DNA of 64,000 bases, taken from positions 10,694 to 74,693 of the forward strand of contig NZ_JACTOJ010000023.1 of assembly GCF_032335695.1 (NCBI RefSeq), in the 5' to 3' direction. Made by a program: the position numbers and the translations under genes. Source of the stretch: JACTOJ01 sp032335695. Its GTDB lineage: Bacteria > Bacillota > Clostridia > Clostridiales > Clostridiaceae. Below the pieces are notes generated by a model. That model searched no databases. It was given only the letters and a program-made list of their open reading frames with translations, and was not told where the DNA came from. This document shows positions 1 through 8,073 of this stretch, one piece after another; position 1 is the stretch's first letter, and each line of letters begins with the position of its first letter.

Positions 1-617
1 AAAATATTATCCTTTAAATCCTCATGTGTTATATCTATGCCAGAATCAAGAACTGCTACCGTTATTCCCTCTCCTTTAGTTTGTTCCCATGCTGGTATTA
101 CATTGCCATCAACTTTATATTCTGAACTGCTGCCTTCCTTATTCTCCACTTTTATCAAATTATTATTTTCAATACTCCATTGCTCACCATATAGAGAATC
201 CGTTGAAGACAACTGCATGCAATAATCAGGTTGTATGTACTCTATGTCTGAGTCTAAATTATTTTTCTGAATTGTAAGCTTCATATCTTCCAATTTAACC
301 TTTTCATTAGTAGTTATCACGCTCAATTTCTTATCTTTCTTATCTTTGACGTATTTAATTTTACTTTTCATTCCGTTTTTAAAATTTTTTAGTTTTGAGT
401 CGTCCTTATATTTAACAATATACCTGTCTGTAGCATAATTTTTATCAATATTTTCTTTATTTTTTTCCTTTTTTAGTTTATTATTTGACTTTGCTAATAT
501 TGGATTCATTTGTTTTACAACTGTTTTCTTGTTTTCAAAGTTCAAATAATCAAATCTAATAAAGACTATCATTATTAGGAATAATATTATTCCCTTTTTA
601 TAGCTAATTTTAAGCAT
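1..617 (-). CDS. Subtilisin-like serine protease (S8), N-terminal part, cut by window edge
   Basis: The reading frame starts at ATG 617 behind GGGGGAGAGGT and stays open to base 1, so only about 205 residues are present. A short hydrophobic N-terminus (IILFLIMIVF) is followed by a charged linker, then an I9-type inhibitory propeptide (RYIVKYKDDSKLKNF), then the start of the catalytic domain (LYGEQWSIEN). The catalytic Asp motif VAVLDSGIDITHEDL lies at the very edge of the window. The His and Ser of the triad would lie outside. Known S8 proteases of this layout are secreted or membrane-tethered and activated by propeptide removal. Family assignment is firm; substrate and anchoring are unknown. 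Confidence 0.88.
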   Translation of the reverse strand, partial: MLKISYKKGIILFLIMIVFIRFDYLNFENKKTVVKQMNPILAKSNNKLKKEKNKENIDKNYATDRYIVKYKDDSKLKNFKNGMKSKIKYVKDKKDKKLSVITTNEKVKLEDMKLTIQKNNLDSDIEYIQPDYCMQLSSTDSLYGEQWSIENNNLIKVENKEGSSSEYKVDGNVIPAWEQTKGEGITVAVLDSGIDITHEDLKDNI

Positions 618-935
618 ACCTCTCCCCCTACTTTAGGCATATCAGCGCCCAATTTATATTTTTTAATTGAAAACTTTAGTCTAAGTCAAGATGGATTTTG
701 TTATGAAATTATTAAACAGTCTATTATTCTTTTATGATATTAGAATGAAAAGATAATTAAATTAGAATGATTTGAAATGAGTTAACTAAAAAATATTAGA
801 AGCAACATATATAGATTTTAAATTTGACCCATACCCCCTTTCTTCAATGAACATTTTTTCATTTTTGGAATATTATGTATATATTATACATAATGAATTT
901 ATATTTGTCATTCTTTTTATATATTTTTAAATAAA

Positions 936-1250
936 AAAAAGCCACCCTATTCGGTAGCGTGAACTACCACCACTTTAGAAGTGGATGGCTTCCTTTAATC
1001 CATTCTAACCACAATGGGAAATTTCTTTTACAGAATATCAGTTTCCAAGGCTATGGCTTTTTTATGAGGAAAAACCTTCCCGTTGTACCAACGGTACTAC
1101 AACTTTACAAGTTGTTTTTGCAAACCTTTATTTATATTATTGCCATTTTGTTAGCAATTATTCATTATTCTAAATATAGAATCTAAAATAATAATGGCTA
1201 CCCATCTCCCACCTAACAGGATGGGAGAATTCCGTTTGTTTAGTTAAATT
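936..1250. mobile_element. IS200/IS605-type end or non-autonomous remnant
   Basis: This fills most of the gene-free stretch 618-1254. It contains a CCACTT/AAGTGG hairpin (970-984), an outer AAGCCA/TGGCTT pairing, and a second 7-bp stem (TCTCCCA 1205-1211, TGGGAGA 1222-1228). The block around 959-990 is nearly repeated at 50378-50408 (GAACTAYCACCACTT then AGAAGTKGATGGC). Subterminal hairpins without a transposase are typical of IS200/IS605 derivatives. No tnpB frame survives. The rest of 618-935 is AT-rich with no feature seen. Confidence 0.4.
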
Positions 1251-1254
1251 GATT

Positions 1255-1437
1255 TCACATCAAGTCATAAAATCTTTTGATTTTTCCCTCTAACTCATTA
1301 ATGCTTATAAATCTTGCCTCTCGAAGAATTTCCTTTCCCTCTAAAAATATCAATATACAAGGCAAGGCAAATACTGAAAATTTTCCAGCAATAGAAGGCA
1401 ATTCATCAATTTCATCTTCTGTACTTATTATATTCAT
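1255..1437 (-). pseudogene. Thioredoxin-fold C-terminal fragment
   Basis: A 60-residue frame starting at ATG 1437 behind AAAGGAG. It matches the second half of thioredoxin: the cis-Pro segment FALPCILIFLEGKEI and the last strand and helix (REARFISINELEGKIKRFY). The first half with the redox CxxC is absent, and the sequence upstream is the end of the NERD gene, so the active site has been lost. It is either a remnant or a very reduced thioredoxin-fold protein kept for another reason. The good ribosome binding site means it may still be translated. Confidence 0.5.
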
Positions 1438-1466
1438 AAGACTCCTTTCATTTTTTATCATTAAGT

Positions 1467-2225
1467 TTATTTTGCTGTGTATCTGCATTTAGGAAAATTA
1501 CTGCAGCCTTTGAATTCACCATATTTGCCATTTCTTAATACAAGTTTACCTCCACACCTAGGACAGATATCTTTCTGTACCTTCTCTTTATCTTGTGAAG
1601 CTTTTTCATGTATAGACTGTACATGTGCTTTTCTATTATCTTTATTGTCTATGTTCAATTTTAAAAGTTTTCTGTATATTTCGTTTTTCTTATCTTCTTT
1701 AATAGTCTTAGTATCGTACTTTTTGATAGTTTTAATTAAATTTACTGTATATATAACTGCAGATTTTGCCGTTACTTTTAGGTCTGCTTTAGTCGTAAAA
1801 ATTACTATAGGTATATAATTAATTTCTGGAAAGTCCTTAAGCACTTCCTTTAAACACATTACATGTCCATAATTTTGCCTTATAGGATTGTAAAGCCTTT
1901 CTTTGCGTTTATATATAGTTTGACGCCAATACTCATCCTGTTCGTTTCCAGTAATCCAGCCGCTATAATTCTTAGTTTCAATTACAAATATCCCATAATC
2001 AGATACCACCAAATGATCTATTTGATGAGTTTTCCTAGAAGTCATGAGCATGATGTTATTTATAATCTTATATTCATCTTTATTTAAAGTCGCCAATAAG
2101 GCCGCAACTGTTTTTTCACCAAAGTAGCCCTTAATTTTAGGAATGAAGGGGCTAATTATTAACACAACTATAACTAATAGAAATACCCACCAATCTTCAG
2201 CTAATATAGCTGATATAAAATCCAT
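1467..2225 (-). CDS. Membrane-anchored NERD-domain protein with topoisomerase-type zinc finger
   Basis: A 252-residue protein. An N-terminal transmembrane helix is followed by a NERD (nuclease-related) domain, roughly residues 35-150, with GYFGEKTVAALL, the Asp-containing HQIDHLVVSDYGIFVIETKNY and later IVIFTT. The C-terminus is a C4 zinc finger (CPRCGGKLVLRNGKYGEF, then GCSNFPKC) of the type found at topoisomerase I C-termini. NERD domains resemble restriction-endonuclease folds, and zinc-finger fusions suggest nucleic-acid binding. ATG 2225 is preferred over a GTG at 2234 because that GTG overlaps the GAGGAG site. Substrate and cellular role are unknown. Confidence 0.82.
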   Translation of the reverse strand: MDFISAILAEDWWVFLLVIVVLIISPFIPKIKGYFGEKTVAALLATLNKDEYKIINNIMLMTSRKTHQIDHLVVSDYGIFVIETKNYSGWITGNEQDEYWRQTIYKRKERLYNPIRQNYGHVMCLKEVLKDFPEINYIPIVIFTTKADLKVTAKSAVIYTVNLIKTIKKYDTKTIKEDKKNEIYRKLLKLNIDNKDNRKAHVQSIHEKASQDKEKVQKDICPRCGGKLVLRNGKYGEFKGCSNFPKCRYTAK

Positions 2226-2244
2226 AAAAGTCACTCCTCAAAAC

Positions 2245-2556
2245 TTATTCAGTAACACCCTTAAGCACTATTCCCTTTTCAAAACCTCCTCGCTCATCTT
2301 TTTTTTCATTTCTCTTATTTATTAAATCTTCTTCACTGTAGCCTAGATTTTTAGCTAACCCAAAAATCACTTCCATTATATCTGAAAGCTCCTCTAGATT
2401 TTTATCTTCAATAAATTCTTGAACTTCCTCCTGCAGCTTTTTCTCCAAAAGCCCTGCTTGCTCCTCCTTAGAAGCTATTATTATTTCGTATTTCTTTCCT
2501 GAAGCTTCTATAATTTCTGGTATTTTATCTCTTACTAATTTGTTATAAGTTATCAT
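2245..2556 (-). CDS. MazG-like nucleotide pyrophosphohydrolase
   Basis: A 103-residue all-alpha protein opening with YNKLVRDKIPEII, the hallmark of small phosphoribosyl-ATP-pyrophosphohydrolase-like proteins. The metal-binding helices carry EEVQEFIED and EELSDIMEVI, matching the acidic ExxE/ExxD pattern of the all-alpha NTP pyrophosphatase superfamily. Such enzymes hydrolyse non-canonical or excess nucleoside triphosphates as a housecleaning function. The start ATG follows AAAGGAGTAACAGATT. It lies 19 bp upstream of the NERD gene on the same strand and may be co-transcribed with it. A role in histidine synthesis is unlikely because no his genes are nearby. Confidence 0.8.
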   Translation of the reverse strand: MITYNKLVRDKIPEIIEASGKKYEIIIASKEEQAGLLEKKLQEEVQEFIEDKNLEELSDIMEVIFGLAKNLGYSEEDLINKRNEKKDERGGFEKGIVLKGVTE

Positions 2557-2579
2557 AATCTGTTACTCCTTTATTACAA

Positions 2580-3040
2580 AATTATTATAATGATCACATT
2601 ATTCTACAAAACATTATATAATCCTTCTACAGTCATGACCACCCGTAAACGGGTCAATATATTCTTTTAAACTCATTTGTTCATATGCTATGTCTTCTTG
2701 TATTTGATTTTTTATATATTCTTCTATTACCTTTTTATTTCTTCCTACTGTATCTACATAGTAGCCTTTACACCAAAATACTCTATTTCCATACTTATAT
2801 TTTAAATTTGCATGCCTATCGAATATCATTAATGAACTTTTACCCTTCAAATATCCCATAAATTGAGCTACACTTAACTTTGTATGTGCTAAACTATTTA
2901 TTATCCATATTGGATTTTCCTCCTCTTAAAATGTTTGTGGTCGGCAAACCTACTCTCATTTTAATGCGGAGGTTTTCTTTTTTCTACTCATAGCTATAAG
3001 CTTTTGGGAACCACAGGCATAGCCCGTGGTATTCGTTATA
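2580..3040 (-). mobile_element. Decayed IS200-family insertion sequence
   Basis: Reading the minus strand from about 3040, the element begins with the terminal hairpin CCACGGGC-TAT-GCCTGTGG (3011-3029), followed by a leader region, a GAGGAGG ribosome binding site near 2920 and the broken tnpA. This order matches the left end of clostridial IS200 elements, whose TnpA recognises subterminal hairpins. The right boundary near 2580 is only estimated. There is no tnpB. Confidence 0.65.
2614..2908 (-). pseudogene. tnpA: IS200 transposase TnpA with internal deletion and frameshift
   Basis: The N-terminal codons (ATG 2908, good GGAGG site) give MDNK then a stop. Shifting one base gives SLAHTK, the usual start of clostridial TnpA, joined directly to LSVAQFMGYLKGKSSLM and onward to the C-terminus. 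The middle of the protein (strands and the metal-binding HxH region) is therefore deleted. The C-terminal part with the nucleophile tyrosine region (KGYYVDTVGRNKKVIEEYI) is intact. A functional Y1 transposase needs both parts, so this copy is dead, though it could still be mobilised in trans. Confidence 0.8.
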
Positions 3041-3075
3041 CAAAAACAGAGGCTGAGAATTTACATCTCAGCCCC
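3040..3075 (-). terminator. Intrinsic terminator of the RtcB-PrfH operon
   Basis: On the minus strand GGCTGAGA pairs with TCTCAGCC around a 7-nt loop, followed by TCTGTTTTTG. The TGA stop codon of the prfH gene lies inside the 5' arm, so termination is tight against the gene. Confidence 0.75.
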
Positions 3076-3697
3076 TATTTTCTATCTCAATAAATTTAAC
3101 CCCTTTAAACACTCTAGAAGAATTACCTCTTATAATATTTCTTCCTTGACTCCATAGCTTTTCTCTATAAGATTTTTCCTTATTCTCATTAAGTCTTAAA
3201 AGTTCTTGAAGCAGTCTTGCCTTAGCCAATTTTATATTCTGAAACTGGCTTCTTTCTTCCTGCGCCTTAACAACAATTCCTGTAGACTTGTGAATTATTC
3301 TTACAGCACTTTCGGTTTTATTTACATGCTGTCCTCCCTTACCACTGCTTCTCATCTTCTCAATAACTATTTCTTCAGCATCAATTGCTATATTATTGAC
3401 CTCTTCAAAAATTTTTACCTCGATAAACCAATTTTTTCTTTTATGATTTTTTCTATAGGGGCTTTCCACAATCCAAAGATGAGTGCCCTGTATAGTTTGA
3501 ATATAATCTTCAACTGCTTCTCCTTCAAGCCTCAAAAATATAGATTTTAAGGTTTCTTTATTTTCACCTTCTTGAAAATCTAAAACTTCAACTTCAATAT
3601 TTTCAATTTTGCACTCTCTTTTAACTAAAACAAAAAATAGATATACGAATTTGCAACATTCAGCAGGCCCACTTCCTGCACTGATTTGTACCCACAT
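3068..3697 (-). CDS. prfH: Peptide chain release factor H (PrfH), ribosome rescue
   Basis: A 209-residue class I release-factor paralogue. It begins with MWVQISAGSGPAECC, typical of PrfH, and carries the peptidyl-tRNA hydrolysis motif GGQ at residues 121-123 (SSGKGGQHVNKTESAVRI). It lacks the codon-recognition domain of RF1/RF2. Its ATG is one base after the rtcB stop (TGATATG), so translation is probably coupled. Known RtcB2-PrfH pairs act on ribosomes whose 16S rRNA 3' end was cut by nuclease toxins: PrfH frees the stalled peptide and RtcB religates the RNA. That function is inferred here from gene identity and pairing. Confidence 0.92.
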   Translation of the reverse strand: MWVQISAGSGPAECCKFVYLFFVLVKRECKIENIEVEVLDFQEGENKETLKSIFLRLEGEAVEDYIQTIQGTHLWIVESPYRKNHKRKNWFIEVKIFEEVNNIAIDAEEIVIEKMRSSGKGGQHVNKTESAVRIIHKSTGIVVKAQEERSQFQNIKLAKARLLQELLRLNENKEKSYREKLWSQGRNIIRGNSSRVFKGVKFIEIENRG

Positions 3698-3698
3698 A

Positions 3699-4745
3699 TC
3701 AATCCTTATAGGTTACAAGTGGCTTTAGCTTAGCTACCACCTGAACCATATCAAAGGCAAGAAGATCTTGAATTACCCTCTCTATATTCTTATAAGCCTC
3801 TGGTGCCTCTTCGTATAGTAAATTTGCATCTTTACAGATTACATTATAGTTGAAATTTCCATTTCTAATAGCTTTCCTGGAAAACTTATTTTCAAGCCTC
3901 TCTTTACAACCAGATCTCTGCCATTTTCTGCCTGCGCCATGAGCCATGGAAAAGCCTGTAGCAAAACTAGAATTTATGGGTTTTACAATATAGGAACTGC
4001 TTCCTCTTGAACCTGCTATAACAACATATCCCTTATCTGAAGGTGCTGCTCCTTTTCTGTGAACGTAATAGTTGTCCTTAGCTTCAATGCCGTTATGAAC
4101 TGCTTCTATTACAAGCTGCTCCATATTAATCTTTATAGCTGCGCAAAGCTTTTCTGCTATAAGCTTCCTATTCCTTTTAGAAAATTCTATAGCTTCTTTA
4201 TAATCACTGAAATAATCATTAAATCCTTCGGAGCTTTCTATCAATCCAGTTTGACAGCTATATTCTTCTATATACTTTCGCAATATCTTTTCCCCTAAGT
4301 CTCTGCTGCCACTGTGAACTAACAAATGAATTTTTCTCTTATCCAAATTTAAATTATCAAATTCATCCTTATCTAAAATCTCTTCCACCACAGTAAATTC
4401 TGCAAAATGATTGCCTTTTCCTATGGTACCTATATTAAAGCTATCTGCAGAAGAAGTTTTTTCCAGATTAAAATTCTCTAAGTCCTTCATTATTTTATCT
4501 ATTTTAAATTTCTTTTCTAAAGCAGAAGTCTGAAATAAGCTTATGGAACAGCCAATATCATTTCCTACTAAATGAGGATAAATAACTCCCTCCGTTAAAA
4601 ACGCTGCTCCTACTGGAGTTTTGCCGGGATGTAAATCTGGATATCCTAAAGCTAGGGTTACTCCTTTCAGCTGAGAAAACTTTTTTAATTGTTCCACAGC
4701 CTCACTTTCCATCCAGGACTTTTCTGTTCGTATGACTTTGTACAT
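3699..4745 (-). CDS. rtcB: RNA-splicing ligase RtcB (PrfH-associated type)
   Basis: A 348-residue RtcB-family ligase joining 2',3'-cyclic phosphate (or 3'-phosphate) and 5'-OH RNA ends with GTP and Mn2+. Metal-site and active-site motifs are intact: GNDIGC (61-66, metal Cys), GNHFAEF (111-117), HSGSR (144-148) and SMAHGAGR (266-273), whose His is the residue guanylylated in the family. It is shorter than canonical RtcB (about 400-480), as in the PrfH-linked subgroup. The start ATG follows GGAGAG. No RtcR or sigma-54 promoter was seen, so regulation differs from the E. coli rtcBA model. Confidence 0.93.
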   Translation of the reverse strand: MYKVIRTEKSWMESEAVEQLKKFSQLKGVTLALGYPDLHPGKTPVGAAFLTEGVIYPHLVGNDIGCSISLFQTSALEKKFKIDKIMKDLENFNLEKTSSADSFNIGTIGKGNHFAEFTVVEEILDKDEFDNLNLDKRKIHLLVHSGSRDLGEKILRKYIEEYSCQTGLIESSEGFNDYFSDYKEAIEFSKRNRKLIAEKLCAAIKINMEQLVIEAVHNGIEAKDNYYVHRKGAAPSDKGYVVIAGSRGSSSYIVKPINSSFATGFSMAHGAGRKWQRSGCKERLENKFSRKAIRNGNFNYNVICKDANLLYEEAPEAYKNIERVIQDLLAFDMVQVVAKLKPLVTYKD

Positions 4746-4949
4746 ATTTAAATAATCTCTCCTCTATTAAATAATGTCCTATTGAGAGAATTATTAATTT
4801 TAATTTGAAATCTTCCTATTAATATCCTCTCACCAACAACTTACTTAACATATTAATCACAACCTTTACTAGATAATTACCTGATAATTTTACCAATTAT
4901 GTTTATATAAATCAATAAAAATAAATTTTATATTTTTTTCACAAAAGAG

Positions 4950-4980
4950 TTGACTCTCCACTTGCTGGAAGGTTTAATAT
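4950..4980 (+). promoter_or_regulatory. MerR-type promoter with 19-bp spacer
   Basis: TTGACT (4950-4955) and TAATAT (4975-4980) are 19 bp apart, and the spacer carries the dyad ctCCACTTgctgGAAGGt. Over-long spacers with a dyad are the classical target of MerR activators, which twist the DNA to align the two hexamers. The next gene is a MerR regulator, so autoregulation is expected. Confidence 0.75.
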
Positions 4981-5020
4981 AAAATTGTAATCCAGATGTG
5001 CACAGAAGGAGCTGATTACT

Positions 5021-5839
5021 TTGTTTAAAATAGGTGATTTTTCAAAACTTAATAAGATACCCATTAAAACCTTAAGGTACTATGATGAACTTGGACTACT
5101 AAAGCCAGCAAAAATTGATGAGCAGACAGGTTATCGCTTTTATTCAGCAATGCAGCTGCCAAGACTCAATAAAATACTGGCATTAAAAGATTTAGGTTTT
5201 TCACTTAGCAAAATCAATGAAATCATTGATAACAACGTTACTAAGGAAGTTTTATGTTCTATGCTTAATTCAAGAAAAGAAGAAATCAGAAAGAACATAA
5301 TATTAGAAAAAGAAAAACTCTCAAGAGTTGAAAGAATAATTAATAGTATTAGCGAGGAGGCTGATTCAATAATGTCAAAATATGATATTGTAATTAAAGA
5401 GGCAGAAGCGATTAAAATTGCTTCCATAAGAGATATAATACCTTCCTATAGTGAGCAGCATGGACTTTGGAAGGAGCTTGGGGAATATATTGAAAAAAAC
5501 AATGCAAAAATCACTCCACCCTGTGTGGTTATTTATTATGACCAAGGCTTTAAAGAAAACAACGTAGATATTGAAATTTGCGAACATTTCACTGGAAATT
5601 TATCTGGTAATGAAAGAATAAAAATTAAAACTTTACAAGCAGTAAAGCAAATGGCTTGCACGGTGCATCAGGGCAGCTATGAGAAATTAAGCATTGCTTA
5701 CACTGCTCTTATGAAATGGATTGAGGATAATGGCTATGAAATAGTTGGACCTAATAGAGAACTTTATCTAGAAGGAGAATGGTCTGTAAAAAATCCTGAA
5801 GAGTATATTACTGAAATACAGATACCAGTTTCAAAATAA
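5021..5839 (+). CDS. MerR-family regulator with GyrI-like effector-binding domain
   Basis: A 272-residue protein starting at TTG 5021 behind AGAAGGAG. Residues 1-70 form the winged helix (FKIGDFSKLNKIPIKTLRYY, then LGLLKPAKID), followed by a coiled coil to about residue 120 and a GyrI-like/BmrR-type ligand domain to the end (VKQMACTVHQGSYEKL, ending in the conserved YITEIQIPV). Such regulators sense hydrophobic or cationic compounds and usually activate an efflux gene. No efflux gene follows it, so its visible target is its own promoter at 4950-4980. Confidence 0.85.
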   Translation: MFKIGDFSKLNKIPIKTLRYYDELGLLKPAKIDEQTGYRFYSAMQLPRLNKILALKDLGFSLSKINEIIDNNVTKEVLCSMLNSRKEEIRKNIILEKEKLSRVERIINSISEEADSIMSKYDIVIKEAEAIKIASIRDIIPSYSEQHGLWKELGEYIEKNNAKITPPCVVIYYDQGFKENNVDIEICEHFTGNLSGNERIKIKTLQAVKQMACTVHQGSYEKLSIAYTALMKWIEDNGYEIVGPNRELYLEGEWSVKNPEEYITEIQIPVSK

Positions 5840-5845
5840 AGTATA

Positions 5846-5886
5846 AAAAACCTTGGAGAGCTGTGGAGCTTTCCAAGGTTTTATTT
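5846..5886. terminator. Bidirectional terminator between merR and the esterase gene
   Basis: AAAACCTTGGA pairs with TCCAAGGTTTT, with an inner GAGCT/AGCTT extension. There are A-rich and T-rich flanks on both sides, so it serves both convergent genes. Confidence 0.8.
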
Positions 5887-7014
5887 TTATTTTGATAATA
5901 TTTCTTTTAGGTATGCTGATAATTCTTTTGCTGCTTTTTCATGAGCTAAAGCTCCTGGGTGGCTTCTTGAGCCTACTGTTTCATCTGTGGTATTAGGAAG
6001 CTGAAAAACCGATACCTTTTTATCCCCTGTTTTTCTTATATAAGTATCCACAGCTGAATAAATAGCTGGCATCATAGGAAGTCCAAGCATTCCATAAACC
6101 CATACTATATTAGAATTTTTATTATATTTTCTAAGCTTAAAGAGGAAATTAATAACTGCTTCCTTGAAAGCATTTAGGTCTTCCTCATTAAAGCTGCCGT
6201 CCTCATTCAATCTCTGTTCGTGGGTTTCTCCTGTCACTGAATCTTTCCATTCTGGTGAATTAAAAGCCCCTCCGTCATTAGTACCAAGATTGACTACCAC
6301 CACATCTGGCTGCCAGGAAGCAAAATCATTGTCCTTAAAGGCTCCTAGAGCTTCATTATTCTTCCCGGTTAATAGTCCACATACTTTTTCATAGTAATCT
6401 GGAAGATTAGCATGAGGATTGTTATCCCAGCTGGTAAGAGTTCCCCATCCGCTTTGAGAAAGTACTCTATAATCTGCATTTAAAGCATCTGCAGTAAATT
6501 TAGTGTAATTATTTAATGCACTGAACCACATAGAAATCCAGTCCATCTCAGGCTTGGCTCCAATAGCACCTTCACCTGAAGTGATGCTGTCACCTATAAA
6601 TTCAATTTTATAAGGCTTTTCCTCTACAGGAAGAAATTGTCCATCGAACTTCACTGCATGCACTTGCAAATAACAGCTTGGATCTCCACTCATAGCCTGA
6701 ACATCTTTTACTATAAGTACATTCTTTACAGCATTTTTATCCATACCTCTAAACACGCAAATCCAGTGTTTTCCCGAAGTTACCATTTGTCTGCTTACTA
6801 GTGCGCCATTTATAACTATACTTATCCAAGGTTCATATGCTTCATAGCCTGACTCAAGCTCAATCCAAAGCTCAGAGCCCTTTGCATTTAATTCAATGCC
6901 GCTGCCGGTCCAAAATAAAGTTAACGGCTCAAGAGAGCCTGCATTTCTTCCATGAAGCTTCAAATTACCAATATCTAATAAAGAGTATCTCTTAAGTTCA
7001 TCGTTTTCATTCAT
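5887..7014 (-). CDS. SGNH/GDSL esterase, CE2-like two-domain form
   Basis: A 375-residue protein. An N-terminal beta-sandwich (about 1-130, HGRNAGSLEPLTLFWTGSGI) precedes an SGNH hydrolase domain with GDSITSGEG (Ser143), NLGTND (242-247) and SHPGALAHEKAA (His352), so the catalytic set is complete. The arrangement matches carbohydrate esterase family 2-type deacetylases. No signal peptide is visible, so it would act inside the cell, perhaps on imported acetylated oligosaccharides. The start ATG follows TAGGAGGGG. It is monocistronic and ends at a bidirectional terminator. The exact substrate is not deducible. Confidence 0.82.
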   Translation of the reverse strand: MNENDELKRYSLLDIGNLKLHGRNAGSLEPLTLFWTGSGIELNAKGSELWIELESGYEAYEPWISIVINGALVSRQMVTSGKHWICVFRGMDKNAVKNVLIVKDVQAMSGDPSCYLQVHAVKFDGQFLPVEEKPYKIEFIGDSITSGEGAIGAKPEMDWISMWFSALNNYTKFTADALNADYRVLSQSGWGTLTSWDNNPHANLPDYYEKVCGLLTGKNNEALGAFKDNDFASWQPDVVVVNLGTNDGGAFNSPEWKDSVTGETHEQRLNEDGSFNEEDLNAFKEAVINFLFKLRKYNKNSNIVWVYGMLGLPMMPAIYSAVDTYIRKTGDKKVSVFQLPNTTDETVGSRSHPGALAHEKAAKELSAYLKEILSK

Positions 7015-7222
7015 AGTTGTTACCCCTCCTATTCACTTAAATTTTAAAGTACCCCAAAGGCTTTTTCAACTTATATTTGAAATTCGGTATATTGACTAAA
7101 TTTGAAGTCTTTAATATGTATACTTCATCAATTTTTACAGCTCAGCCGCCATAAAATTTGTGTCAGCTCAATTTTTAATTCATAAGCTGACTATGTGAAG
7201 TATTATGCTGCAAGGAGCGGTT

Positions 7223-7933
7223 ATGTATAATTTTTTTAGATCCGATATGACCTATTCCAGTATCATGTCCTTTGCCAGCGGAGATGTAAATGGTGATAAA
7301 ATACCTGAGAATGTATATTTAACAGGTGTGAGAGGACCAGACAGCCCCTTCATTCAAAATATTACCCTGGTAATACAAGATGTAAGGACAGGACGATTTA
7401 CCAACATACCTATAAGTGAAAATGCAGGCTATGATCCAAAAGTATTCCTAGGTCACTTTACTGAATATGATAGTGAAGATATAATGATAAGCATCAATTC
7501 AGGTGGAAGCGGCGCAATAATGTACCACTATATTTACTCCTTTTTAAACAATAACCCTCAATTACTTTTTGATTTTAATGTTTATAACAAGGAATACAAC
7601 TATGAAGTTAATTATATGGATGGCTATAAGGTTCAAGTGTTAAGCAAAATAAATCATCAAAAATACATTATAGATATATCAACTAGAGGCTCAGATTATC
7701 TTAATGCCATCTATGAGCCTAATGGAAAATTAAAAAAACCTATCAGCGGCTTTGTAAATCCCTTAAGCGGACTATACCCAGTAGATTTCGATTCCAATGG
7801 CATCTATGAACTGCTGGCTTATCAAAAGATAGCTGGCTTGTACGATGCAGACTCCTTAGGCTATGTATTAAATACCTTAGGCTGGGATGGAAAAAACTTT
7901 GCACTCACTAATCAGCAGGTGGCAATTTTTTAA
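7223..7933 (+). CDS. Conserved hypothetical protein with VCBS/FG-GAP-like segment
   Basis: A 236-residue protein. ATG 7223 behind CAAGGAGCG is preferred to an in-frame ATG at 7205 that precedes that site. It contains an Asp/Asn-rich calcium-loop-like stretch (SFASGDVNGDKIPENVYLTG) near the N-terminus and a similar one near the C-terminus (YPVDFDSNGIYELLAYQ), as in VCBS/integrin-like beta-propeller repeats. There is no signal peptide and no membrane segment. Proteins like this are common in spore-forming Firmicutes, but I cannot give a function. A strong terminator follows at 7975. Confidence 0.6.
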   Translation: MYNFFRSDMTYSSIMSFASGDVNGDKIPENVYLTGVRGPDSPFIQNITLVIQDVRTGRFTNIPISENAGYDPKVFLGHFTEYDSEDIMISINSGGSGAIMYHYIYSFLNNNPQLLFDFNVYNKEYNYEVNYMDGYKVQVLSKINHQKYIIDISTRGSDYLNAIYEPNGKLKKPISGFVNPLSGLYPVDFDSNGIYELLAYQKIAGLYDADSLGYVLNTLGWDGKNFALTNQQVAIF

Positions 7934-7974
7934 TGAGGTTATTCTTTAAGGAAAGGTTGATATAGGCTAATAAA

Positions 7975-8012
7975 GGCAAAGTACCCCAATAACTCCTAGT
8001 ACTTTGCCTTAT
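7975..8012 (+). terminator. Intrinsic terminator
   Basis: A perfect 10-bp stem, GGCAAAGTAC / GTACTTTGCC, with a 14-nt loop, followed by TTATAT. It ends the plus-strand gene and faces the end of the convergent aminotransferase gene. Confidence 0.7.
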
Positions 8013-8073
8013 ATACTTAAGAAATCTATATTTCAGAAGTATTTATAAAACTTTCTATATTATACTGCCGCAA

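Noticed and set aside
959..1186. A 75-codon plus-strand frame inside the IS605-like remnant
   Set aside because: No ribosome binding site, low-complexity hydrophobic end, and overlap with hairpin-rich mobile-element sequence.
2245..2556. HisE (phosphoribosyl-ATP pyrophosphohydrolase of histidine synthesis)
   Set aside because: The sequence fits the MazG-like housecleaning type and no his genes are nearby.
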